DNA from: Betaproteobacteria bacterium
GTDB taxonomy: Bacteria > Pseudomonadota > Gammaproteobacteria > Burkholderiales > SG8-39
Assembly: GCA_009693435.1 (NCBI GenBank)
Contig: SHXF01000182.1
Coordinates: 1-5,000 of the forward strand
Direction: 5' to 3'
DNA: 5,000 nucleotides
Notes under the pieces: model-generated
Databases searched by the model: none
Seen by the model: the letters and a program-made list of their open reading frames with translations, nothing else
Told to the model about the DNA's origin: nothing
Position numbers and translations under genes: made by a program
Shown here: piece after piece, positions 1 to 4,515 of the stretch
Numbering within the stretch: the first letter of the stretch is position 1
How the letters are laid out: every line of letters begins with the position of its first letter

Positions 1-96
1 TCGAACCTCTCCTCGTCGTCATACTCGATCAACGTCTACCAAGCTGATACGATGACGAGAACACGAGGTATTTCAGAGTTTCCCTAGGGAATAGGG
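1..96. other. Window edge without a recognised gene; 12-bp palindrome
   Basis: No gene can be assigned here. Plus-strand frame 1 is open from the window edge to a TAG at 85-87 (28 residues, serine-rich at first) and could be the end of a gene that starts outside the window, but I do not recognise it. A perfect 12-bp palindrome, TTCCCTAGGGAA, lies at 80-91, directly downstream of the oxidoreductase gene that ends at 97. It is not followed by a T-run on the minus strand, so it is not a convincing intrinsic terminator. Confidence 0.5.
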
Positions 97-99
97 TCA
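87..99. repeat. Left GGGTCA-type repeat, imperfect inverted copy of 1235-1248
   Basis: The plus strand reads GGGAATAGGGTCA here. Its reverse complement, TGACCCTATTCCC, resembles TGACCCTGTTTTCC at 1235-1248 on the other side of the oxidoreductase gene (about 10 of 13 positions agree). The two therefore form an imperfect inverted pair bracketing that gene. The TGA stop of the gene is part of the repeat. This may be chance or a decayed cassette end. Confidence 0.4.
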
Positions 100-1149
100 G
101 TTTTTTCGATTTTCCGCACGCAGCTTCGGCGCGATGCGGTCGCGGATCAGGTCGAGCTGCGACTGCTCGCTGCTGATGGGTGTGAGCATGTAGGCATCGG
201 TCTTGCGCTTGATGCGCGACGTCAGGGTCAGCAGCTTCTCCACCACCTCGTCCGGCGTGCCGATGACATAGGTGTTCCTGGCATCCTGCCAGCTTCCCGT
301 GAAAAACTTGCTGACCGACTCGAAGCCGCGCTGTTCGGCATTCGGGCCGTCGAGGATGTAGATCCAGTCCGCGTGCACGAGGTCGATGCTGTCGCTGGCG
401 CGCCCGGCATTCACCGCGCTCTCCATGATCATGTTCCAGGCCTCGCCGAGATGGGCCGCCGAAATGCGCCGCATCGATGCTGCGGTGTAGGTCAGGGGAG
501 CCCACGCGTCCGCGAGCCGGCCGACGCGGTCGAGCACGTTCCTGACCGGAGTCGTCCAGGTGCTGAAATCCAGGGACTGCGTGGGCGCGAAGGTGCCCAT
601 CCAGATCGGCGGCCCCACAGGGCGCGGTGAGATCGGGGCGATGCGCACGCCCTCCAGGTGGGACCAGCGGCCGTGGAAGGTCACGGTGTCGCCGCGCCAT
701 AGCTGCCGGATGAGCGGAATCGCCTCCTCGAAGCGGCTGCCGCGGTCGGCCATGGACAGGCCCAGCGATTCGAATTCCTTGGGGTTCCAGCCCAGGCCCG
801 CGCCCATGATGATGCGGCCGTTGGAGATGAAGTCGAGCGAAGCGAAGGTCTTGGCGATTTGCAGCGGGCGGCGAAACGGCACGATGTAGACCAGCACGCC
901 AATCTGGATGCGCGAGGTGCGCCCCGCGATGGCTGCCATCATCGTCGTCGGCTCCACCGACGTGGCCGCGTACACTACCTTGCCATCAGGCAGCGCCGCC
1001 TGTGCAAGCATTCGATCCCCAAGGAAGAAGGCGTCGAAGCCCATGTCTTCGACCATCTTGGCGTAGCGCATGGTCCCTTCTGCATCGGTCATGCGCAGCG
1101 GGAACGACGGACGGATGCAGATCATCGGTTCTGCGCGCTGTGTAGTCAT
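97..1149 (-). CDS. LLM-class (luciferase-like) flavin-dependent oxidoreductase
   Basis: This encodes a 350-residue cytoplasmic protein of the bacterial luciferase-like monooxygenase superfamily, TIM-barrel enzymes that use FMN or F420 to oxidise small organic substrates. Visible family hallmarks are the N-terminal block around residues 26-45 (MRYAKMVEDMGFDAFFLGD), the central block RPLQIAKTFASLDFISNGR followed by GAGLGWNPKEFESLG (residues 94-130), RVGRLADAWAP near 208-218, and the C-terminal IGTPDEVVEKL (296-306). The length is normal for the family. I chose the ATG at 1147-1149 because a GGAGG Shine-Dalgarno lies 8 bases upstream. An in-frame TTG at 1164 would overlap that site, so it is unlikely. 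The stop codon lies inside a GGGTCA repeat (94-99), which leaves open a slightly altered C-terminus. The substrate cannot be read from sequence, and no reductase partner is adjacent. The family call is firm; cofactor and pathway are unknown. Confidence 0.93.
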   Translation of the reverse strand: MTTQRAEPMICIRPSFPLRMTDAEGTMRYAKMVEDMGFDAFFLGDRMLAQAALPDGKVVYAATSVEPTTMMAAIAGRTSRIQIGVLVYIVPFRRPLQIAKTFASLDFISNGRIIMGAGLGWNPKEFESLGLSMADRGSRFEEAIPLIRQLWRGDTVTFHGRWSHLEGVRIAPISPRPVGPPIWMGTFAPTQSLDFSTWTTPVRNVLDRVGRLADAWAPLTYTAASMRRISAAHLGEAWNMIMESAVNAGRASDSIDLVHADWIYILDGPNAEQRGFESVSKFFTGSWQDARNTYVIGTPDEVVEKLLTLTSRIKRKTDAYMLTPISSEQSQLDLIRDRIAPKLRAENRKN

Positions 1150-1198
1150 ACTTGGTGCCTCCAATGCATTCGCCGTCCGTTAAATGAAAAGAATGTGG

Positions 1199-1225
1199 AA
1201 AGAATAAATTGGGTCATTGTGACCC
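1199..1225 (-). terminator. Possible weak intrinsic terminator of the HTH-nucleotidyltransferase operon
   Basis: On the minus strand, about 40 bases after the nucleotidyltransferase stop, a 6-bp stem GGGTCA/TGACCC with a 3-base loop (1211-1225) is followed by AATTTATTCTTT. The stem is short and the T-tract is interrupted, so termination would be weak. The same hairpin could instead be a dyad operator for the downstream oxidoreductase gene, whose start is about 60 bases further on. Confidence 0.4.
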
Positions 1226-1249
1226 TGTCTTCCTTGACCCTGTTTTCCG
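1220..1249. repeat. 15-bp tandem direct repeat, two copies
   Basis: Two adjacent 15-base units, TGACCCTGTCTTCCT (1220-1234) and TGACCCTGTTTTCCG (1235-1249), differ at two positions. The first unit also supplies one arm of the GGGTCA hairpin at 1211-1225. It lies in the 117-bp gap between the nucleotidyltransferase gene and the oxidoreductase gene and contains no coding sequence. Confidence 0.75.
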
Positions 1250-1266
1250 GGGTGCTGGGGGAGTTT

Positions 1267-1878
1267 CTAGCGACGCGGGGTGCGTGATTTCCTGACAGTG
1301 CGATGGGCCTCGACGAGTTTGCATGCGAGGTCGATGGATATCTGCACCGACTTCACGTTTCCGATATAGCCGCCGATGGCCTCCTCGGCACGCTTACGCA
1401 GCGCCTTTGCGTCGATCAGTCCCTCACGCGCCAGAACTTCAATATCTTCCCGATCCTGGTCGCTGTATCGCGCAAGTTTCGACACAGCGAGGTCCAGCGG
1501 CGTCAGCGCCCGCACTTCAATGACCTTGCCATCCAGGCCCGGCAGGTCGACGGGCTCGGAATCCTGATAGGCGTTCTCGTGCATCAGGCCAAGGGTGTCG
1601 TTGTAGTTCCGGTCAAGATAGAGAAGTCGCGCGCGGCCATCGGCGTCGCGGTACGACACTTCGAGATCGTCGCCCAGCAATACACGCTGGGAAAATACTG
1701 CGTCAATATCCGCGGTCACCCGGCTCCCTGTTCGCAAGTGCAGCGCCGCCCCGCCCGCCACATAGAGCATGATGGGCAAGCGCTTCGGGTTCACCTCGCC
1801 AAGCGATGCCACCATCTTCGCAATGATCTTTGTCAGGGCCTCGACGTATCCCGGTTGGGCCCGGGGATCAGGCCGCAT
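1267..1878 (-). CDS. DUF6036-type nucleotidyltransferase, candidate toxin of a two-gene module
   Basis: This encodes a 203-residue soluble protein of the polymerase-beta-like nucleotidyltransferase fold, most like the DUF6036 group and distantly like AbiEii. The signature is AGGAALHLRTGSR at residues 41-53 followed by TADIDAVF (55-62), whose D57 and D59 match the metal-binding Asp pair. A conserved middle follows (VSYRDADGRARLLYLDRNYNDT, about 74-95), then LTPLDLAVSKLARYSDQDREDIEVL (125-149), the helical segment that often carries a third acidic residue. The start is the ATG at 1876-1878, preceded by GGAGG about 4 bases upstream. The frame stays open further upstream, but that part is the helix-turn-helix gene read in another frame. 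The gene overlaps its upstream partner by 11 bp, which suggests translational coupling. Related enzymes in toxin-antitoxin systems transfer nucleotides to tRNA or proteins; the target here is unknown. The fold is well supported and the toxin role is inferred. Confidence 0.85.
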   Translation of the reverse strand: MRPDPRAQPGYVEALTKIIAKMVASLGEVNPKRLPIMLYVAGGAALHLRTGSRVTADIDAVFSQRVLLGDDLEVSYRDADGRARLLYLDRNYNDTLGLMHENAYQDSEPVDLPGLDGKVIEVRALTPLDLAVSKLARYSDQDREDIEVLAREGLIDAKALRKRAEEAIGGYIGNVKSVQISIDLACKLVEAHRTVRKSRTPRR

Positions 1879-2368
1879 CGGACCTCCAGTGCCTGAGCAT
1901 GGGGACGAATCGGGCAGGCCGCAGCGGACTGCGCTGCAGCCAAAGAGCGAATACCTCCGGCTGCGAGACACCCGGGTGCAAGGTCTCGGCAAGCTCGATA
2001 TAACGGCGGCGATCAAATCCGCGGACGCTGGCAAGCAGCATTGCAAGCCCGCCCATGAAGAACCCGCTTCCATGCTGCTGCCAGACTGCGGCATCCGCGT
2101 TGCCCGAGACGCAAAGTTCCACGAGATCCTCTTCCTGCGCACGGCCGAAGAACGCGCCTTCGCGCTGAACGGTTGCCGGCGCCATGACCCATTCATACCC
2201 CGCCGCTGCGGCCAGCGCATTCAGCGTCTGCAGATCGCATGATTTGCGCTTGCGCAGGCGGGACAGCGTTTCCGCAGTCAGCCCGCAGGCCGCGGCCCAG
2301 CGCTTGTCATTGCCGAAGCGCTTGCGCGCGGCAGGAGCCATTTGGTCAAAAAGGGCAGCGGGTGACAT
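1868..2368 (-). CDS. Helix-turn-helix protein, candidate antitoxin/autoregulator
   Basis: This encodes a 166-residue protein whose N-terminal part carries an XRE-like helix-turn-helix, about residues 22-60, with RWAAACGLTAETLSRLRKRK followed by LQTLNALAAAAGYEW. The remaining 100 residues (about 67-166) form a helical domain I do not recognise. It contains GFFMGGLAMLLASVRGFDR (102-120) and ends in basic and aromatic residues, and may bind the partner enzyme. The start is the ATG at 2366-2368, with GAGG 4 bases upstream. The stop overlaps the first codons of the nucleotidyltransferase gene. A helix-turn-helix gene directly ahead of a DUF6036 enzyme in one transcript fits an antitoxin-first toxin-antitoxin operon. 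Autorepression is suggested by the operator-like repeats at 2379-2429. It could instead be an ordinary regulator, but the overlap argues for a joint function. Confidence 0.8.
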   Translation of the reverse strand: MSPAALFDQMAPAARKRFGNDKRWAAACGLTAETLSRLRKRKSCDLQTLNALAAAAGYEWVMAPATVQREGAFFGRAQEEDLVELCVSGNADAAVWQQHGSGFFMGGLAMLLASVRGFDRRRYIELAETLHPGVSQPEVFALWLQRSPLRPARFVPMLRHWRSDAA

Positions 2369-2378
2369 CGGGCCTCGA

Positions 2379-2429
2379 AATTGATTCTTAATCGTTATAA
2401 ACTACCACTAATTGATCTATAAATCAATT
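2379..2429 (-). promoter_or_regulatory. Promoter and operator-like repeats of the HTH-nucleotidyltransferase operon
   Basis: A perfect inverted repeat AATTGAT-N6-ATCAATT lies at 2410-2429, and a third AATTGAT half-site at 2379-2385, exactly 31 bp (about three helical turns) from the nearer one. On the minus strand TATAAC at 2394-2399 is a good -10 hexamer. It would give a leader of about 19 bases containing the GAGG ribosome site. The -35 position at 17-bp spacing is TTATAG (2417-2422), a poor match that falls in the centre of the inverted repeat, so a bound dimer would block polymerase. The region is strikingly AT-rich compared with its surroundings. Repression by the helix-turn-helix protein is an inference. 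Confidence 0.55.
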
Positions 2430-2498
2430 TCTGGTTTTTCAAGGACTCCCCACCCCAGTGCGCATGGCACATGGGTCATCGGCTGCAAGTCCATCACC

Positions 2499-2545
2499 GG
2501 CTGGACGGCGAGCCGCTTCTCCTTCAACACCAAGGGCGGGCGCTG
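2499..2545 (+). pseudogene. Short UvrA-like coding scrap
   Basis: The plus strand encodes GWTASRFSFNTKGGR followed at once by TGA. This resembles the conserved UvrA segment R-F-S-F-N-x-K-G-G-R-C just before a zinc-binding cysteine pair, and replacing the A of TGA by C would restore that cysteine. The codons before GGC at 2499 do not look like UvrA, and no start or remainder of the gene is present. The match ends about 15 bases before the repeat at 2560. It is most likely a tiny remnant left by rearrangement, but with only about 15 residues a chance match is possible. Nothing else is seen between 2430 and 2550. Confidence 0.35.
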
Positions 2546-2551
2546 AAGAAT

Positions 2552-2578
2552 CAAGAATAAAAGGGGCCAGGCCCCTTT
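2552..2578 (-). terminator. Intrinsic terminator of the Bug-type gene
   Basis: Just downstream of the stop at 2586, the minus strand has a 7-bp stem AAAGGGG/CCCCTTT with a 5-base loop (2560-2578). It is followed by TTTTATTCTT, a classical hairpin plus T-run. The hairpin is built from the same sequence as the repeats at 4271 and 4495, but here the second half is changed so that the element is almost perfectly self-complementary. Confidence 0.75.
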
Positions 2579-2580
2579 AG
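2560..2580. repeat. Repeat copy A (AAAGGGGCCAGG family)
   Basis: This is a 21-base unit beginning AAAGGGGCCAGGC and ending TTTAG. It agrees with copy C (4495-4515) at 19 of 21 positions; the two differences make this copy palindromic. It lies between the UvrA-like scrap and the 3' end of the Bug-type gene and doubles as that gene's terminator. Confidence 0.6.
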
Positions 2581-2585
2581 TTACT

Positions 2586-3587
2586 TTAGTTAATCCTCAC
2601 CGCCGCCGCAGTCCCTGTCAGCTCCTTGGCCTGCTTGTCCAGCCGCGCTGCCAGTTCTGCGGGTGATCCGCCTGCCGGGTCGTAGCCGATCTTCTTCAGC
2701 AGGGCTTTCGTGTTGTCGTTGTTCATGGCCGCAGTGATGGTCTTGTTGAATTGGGCGAGCAGGTCCGCGGGCATGGAGCCGGGCGCCAGCACCCCGAAAA
2801 AGATCTCCGTCTCGAAGTTGATGCCCTGCTCGTTGAAGGTGGGAATGTCCGGCGCGAGCGAATAGCGCTCGCTCCCCGCAAAGCCGAGCGCGATGAGGCG
2901 CTTGGAGTCGATGTGCGCCTTGGAGAGCGCGTAGGATCCGAGGTAGAGGTGGTTGTCGCCGGCAATCAGGCTCGTCACCGGGCCCACGCCGTCGTTGTAC
3001 GGGATGGTGACCATGTCCGCGCCCTGCTCCTTCAGGAAGCGGATGGCCTGCAGGTGGCTGCCCGCGCCGTTGGTGACGGCCAGGTTGTACTTGTTCGGGC
3101 TGGCCTTGATGAGCGCGATGAATTCGCGCACGTTCTTCGCGGGCAGCGTGGCGGGCGAGACGAACAGGAACGGCGCCTTGCCCACGCCGACCACGGGCTT
3201 CAGCGCGCGCCAGGTGACCATGGCCTGGTCCTTGGTGAAGATGCTGGTGAAGAGCGTGCCGTACTCGGTGAGCACGAGCACCGAGCCATCCCCCGGCGCG
3301 CGCGCCGCGGCCTCGGCCCCGATGTACCCGCCCGCGCCCGGCTTGTTGTCGACGATCACCGCGCGGCCGAGCGCAGTGGCAATGTTGGTCGCCGTCACCC
3401 GCCCGAGCTGGTCGGACGAACTCCCCGGCGGGAAGGGGATGATGAGGGTCATGGGGCGCTGAGCGGCGCTCGCCTGGGCGAGTGCACTGCCTGCGGGCGC
3501 GAGAAGGGTTGTGCCGGCCACCACCAATGTTGATGCGGCGAGTGCTGCCCGCATGGCTGACCGCGCGCCTGGCGAAATCTTGTTCAT
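2586..3587 (-). CDS. Bug/TctC-family tripartite tricarboxylate transporter substrate-binding protein
   Basis: This encodes a 333-residue secreted protein, the usual length for Bug periplasmic receptors, which bind small carboxylates or similar ligands and normally deliver them to a TctAB membrane unit. A Sec signal peptide is clear: basic N-terminus, a hydrophobic run to about residue 33, then ALAQA with cleavage near 37-39. Family landmarks are TLIIPFPPGSSSDQLGR (47-63), VDNKPGAGGYIGAEAAA (79-95), VTIPYNDGVGPVTSLIAG (193-210), and the C-terminal VLAPGSMPADLLAQFN (266-281). Position 56 is Ser where many members have Gly in the PGG turn. The start is the ATG at 3585-3587, with a GGGAGAG site 6 bases upstream; the frame is open further upstream but lacks a signal peptide there. 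No tctA or tctB is adjacent, so it is an orphan receptor, as is common in Burkholderiales. Its promoter is not obvious; it lies 71 bp behind higA and may be read through from it. The ligand is unknown. Confidence 0.92.
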   Translation of the reverse strand: MNKISPGARSAMRAALAASTLVVAGTTLLAPAGSALAQASAAQRPMTLIIPFPPGSSSDQLGRVTATNIATALGRAVIVDNKPGAGGYIGAEAAARAPGDGSVLVLTEYGTLFTSIFTKDQAMVTWRALKPVVGVGKAPFLFVSPATLPAKNVREFIALIKASPNKYNLAVTNGAGSHLQAIRFLKEQGADMVTIPYNDGVGPVTSLIAGDNHLYLGSYALSKAHIDSKRLIALGFAGSERYSLAPDIPTFNEQGINFETEIFFGVLAPGSMPADLLAQFNKTITAAMNNDNTKALLKKIGYDPAGGSPAELAARLDKQAKELTGTAAAVRIN

Positions 3588-3658
3588 GGCCTTCTCTCCC
3601 GGGTTGAGCGACGGCATAACGGATTGGCCCAGGCCGCGATCTGCCGAGGCGCGCGCAG

Positions 3659-3937
3659 CTACGCTGCCAGCTTCTGCACACCCTTTGGTGGGTTTCGCTT
3701 GGCCTGCCACAAGTCATATTGCATTTGCATGCCGAGCCACAGGTCTGCACTGGTTCCCATCGCCTTTGACAACCTCATTGCCATCTCCGCGCTGATTCCG
3801 GCCCGGCCATTGATGATGGCCGACAAGGACTGGCGTGAAATGCCAAGTTTCTGCGCCGCATCGGAAATGCTAAGGCCTTCTGGCAGGTAATCCTGCAGCA
3901 CGGTTCCCGGGTGGGGTGGGTTGTACATCCGCGACAT
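3659..3937 (-). CDS. higA: HigA-family antitoxin of a toxin-antitoxin module
   Basis: This encodes a 92-residue antitoxin of the HigA (XRE, addiction module) family. The family start NPPHPGTVLQDYL (residues 6-18) and a helix-turn-helix covering about 22-57 (LSISDAAQKLGISRQSLSAI, then AEMAMRLSKAMG) are easily seen, followed by the typical SADLWLGMQMQYDLWQA. HigA binds the HigB nuclease and represses the operon promoter. The gene is intact, with AGGAG 7 bases before the ATG at 3935-3937; that site overlaps the TAG of higB, leaving a 9-bp gap, so the two would be coupled. The partner toxin is frameshifted, which leaves this antitoxin without an active local partner. It could still repress the promoter at 4227-4255 or neutralise a HigB encoded elsewhere. 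The family assignment is firm. Confidence 0.93.
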   Translation of the reverse strand: MSRMYNPPHPGTVLQDYLPEGLSISDAAQKLGISRQSLSAIINGRAGISAEMAMRLSKAMGTSADLWLGMQMQYDLWQAKRNPPKGVQKLAA

Positions 3938-3946
3938 AGGCTTCTC

Positions 3947-4221
3947 CTAGTGGTAATCCAGGTAATCGACGAGCTGCGCATCGTCACCATCGAAATTGAA
4001 AACGATCCGCCAATTGCCGTTGACCGTCACCGACCACACCGATGGCTTGCCTAACAGCTTGTGCAGGCGCCAGCCCGGTGCATTCATATCTTCCGGCGTT
4101 TTGGCCAAATCAAGCGCAAAGAGTTGCTTCGCAGCCGTTCGGCATGATCCGGGCGGATTCCCGCCTTGCTGCCGACTCTAAAAAAGGCTTCCAGTCCCTT
4201 GTGCCTGAACGACCTGATCAT
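3947..4221 (-). pseudogene. higB: Frameshifted HigB toxin (RelE-like mRNA interferase)
   Basis: Read from the ATG at 4219-4221, the frame gives MIRSFRHKGLEAFFRVGSKA and goes on through IRPDHAERLR. It then leaves the family sequence and stops at 4084-4086 after 45 residues. Supplying one base near 4129-4130 joins it to a perfect HigB C-terminal half: KQLFALDLAKTPEDMNAPGW, then RLHKLLGKPSVWSVTVNGNW, ending LVDYLDYH and TAG at 3947-3949. The restored protein would have 91 residues, the normal HigB length. HigB proteins are ribosome-dependent mRNA endonucleases. The C-terminal strands and residues typical of the active site are cut off in the broken frame, so the toxin is probably inactive, unless the missing base is a sequencing error or ribosomal slippage occurs. 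There is no Shine-Dalgarno before the start codon. It lies directly ahead of higA in the usual higB-higA order. Confidence 0.88.
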
Positions 4222-4226
4222 GGCCC

Positions 4227-4255
4227 AGCGTAAAGGATACATTTACAGGTGTCAA
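4227..4255 (-). promoter_or_regulatory. higBA promoter with HigA-operator-like inverted repeat
   Basis: On the minus strand a consensus -35 TTGACA (4250-4255) is followed, after 17 bp, by TACGCT (4227-4232) in the -10 position, a weak match. Between them lies the inverted repeat GTAAA-N7-TTTAC (4230-4246), well placed for repression by HigA. The predicted transcript start falls at about the A of the higB ATG (4221), and no ribosome site precedes it, so higB would have been translated from a leaderless or near-leaderless mRNA. The spacing and dyad are seen; binding by HigA is inferred. Confidence 0.6.
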
Positions 4256-4270
4256 TGGTTCAGCAGCGTT

Positions 4271-4291
4271 AAAGGGGCCAAGCTCATTAAG
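4271..4291. repeat. Repeat copy B (AAAGGGGCCA family)
   Basis: This unit begins AAAGGGGCCAAGCTCATT and ends AAG. It agrees with copy C (4495-4515) at 19 of 21 bases and, like it, is preceded by GTT. It lies just upstream of the higBA promoter, about 60 bp beyond the stop of the decarboxylase-like remnant. Nothing recognisable is seen between 4292 and 4351. Confidence 0.6.
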
Positions 4292-4351
4292 CCTGCGGCT
4301 CGGCGCCACGCCGGATGAGCGGCAGAGCGCCACGTGAGGCTTCAAGGAAGG

Positions 4352-4468
4352 TCAATCCGGCTCGATCTCCAGCGGATCGACAATCGCCGCGACCAAATGG
4401 TACGTCGCCACCAGCAATACCAATTCACTGATTTCTTTCAGGGAAAACAGCCGGCGCAACTCGGGCAT
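4352..4468 (-). pseudogene. C-terminal remnant of a carboxymuconolactone-decarboxylase-like gene
   Basis: An open stretch of 38 codons from the ATG at 4466-4468 reads MPELRRLFSLKEISELVLLV, then ATYHLVAAIVDPLEIEPD and TGA. This matches the C-terminal end of carboxymuconolactone decarboxylase/AhpD-like proteins, where a helix E-I-V-E-L-x-L-L-V-A-x-Y-x-x-V is followed by a short tail ending near EPD or EPE. Family-like residues (SGNT) continue a few codons further upstream, and the frame meets a TAA about seven codons before the ATG, in the DNA of repeat C. Full-length relatives have roughly 130-190 residues, and the catalytic Cys/His part is missing, so this is a 5'-truncated remnant rather than a small gene. 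No ribosome site precedes the ATG. Confidence 0.6.
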
Positions 4469-4494
4469 GGTATTCCCGCTAAACCGTTAAAGGT

Positions 4495-4515
4495 AAAGGG
4501 GCCAGGCTCATTTAG
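4495..4515. repeat. Repeat copy C (AAAGGGGCCAGG family)
   Basis: This unit begins AAAGGGGCCAGGCTCATT and ends TAG, and is preceded by a partial duplication, GTTAAAGG, at 4486-4493. On the minus strand its right part can fold as GGCT-N5-AGCC. It separates two truncated genes: the solute-binding-protein fragment runs into it from the right, and the decarboxylase-like fragment emerges from it on the left. It therefore marks a junction. Confidence 0.65.

Noticed and set aside
80..91. 12-bp palindrome as a terminator of the oxidoreductase gene
   Set aside because: No loop and no following T-run on the minus strand.
29..700. 223-codon minus-strand open frame
   Set aside because: It is an out-of-frame reading of the oxidoreductase gene, rich in Arg and Pro, with no recognisable domain.
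1150..1164. TTG start five codons upstream for the oxidoreductase
   Set aside because: It overlaps the GGAGG that serves the ATG at 1149, and no ribosome site precedes it.
1879..2220. 114-codon N-terminal extension of the nucleotidyltransferase
   Set aside because: It is low-complexity, Arg/Ser-rich translation of the overlapping helix-turn-helix gene in another frame. The family similarity begins after the ATG at 1878.
2751..3533. 260-codon plus-strand open frame
   Set aside because: It lies antisense to the Bug gene; its Arg/Gly/Val-rich composition is typical of a shadow frame in GC-rich DNA.
2590..3750. 386-codon minus-strand open frame
   Set aside because: It is a second frame of the Bug gene rich in Arg, His and Gly, with no signal peptide or family motif.
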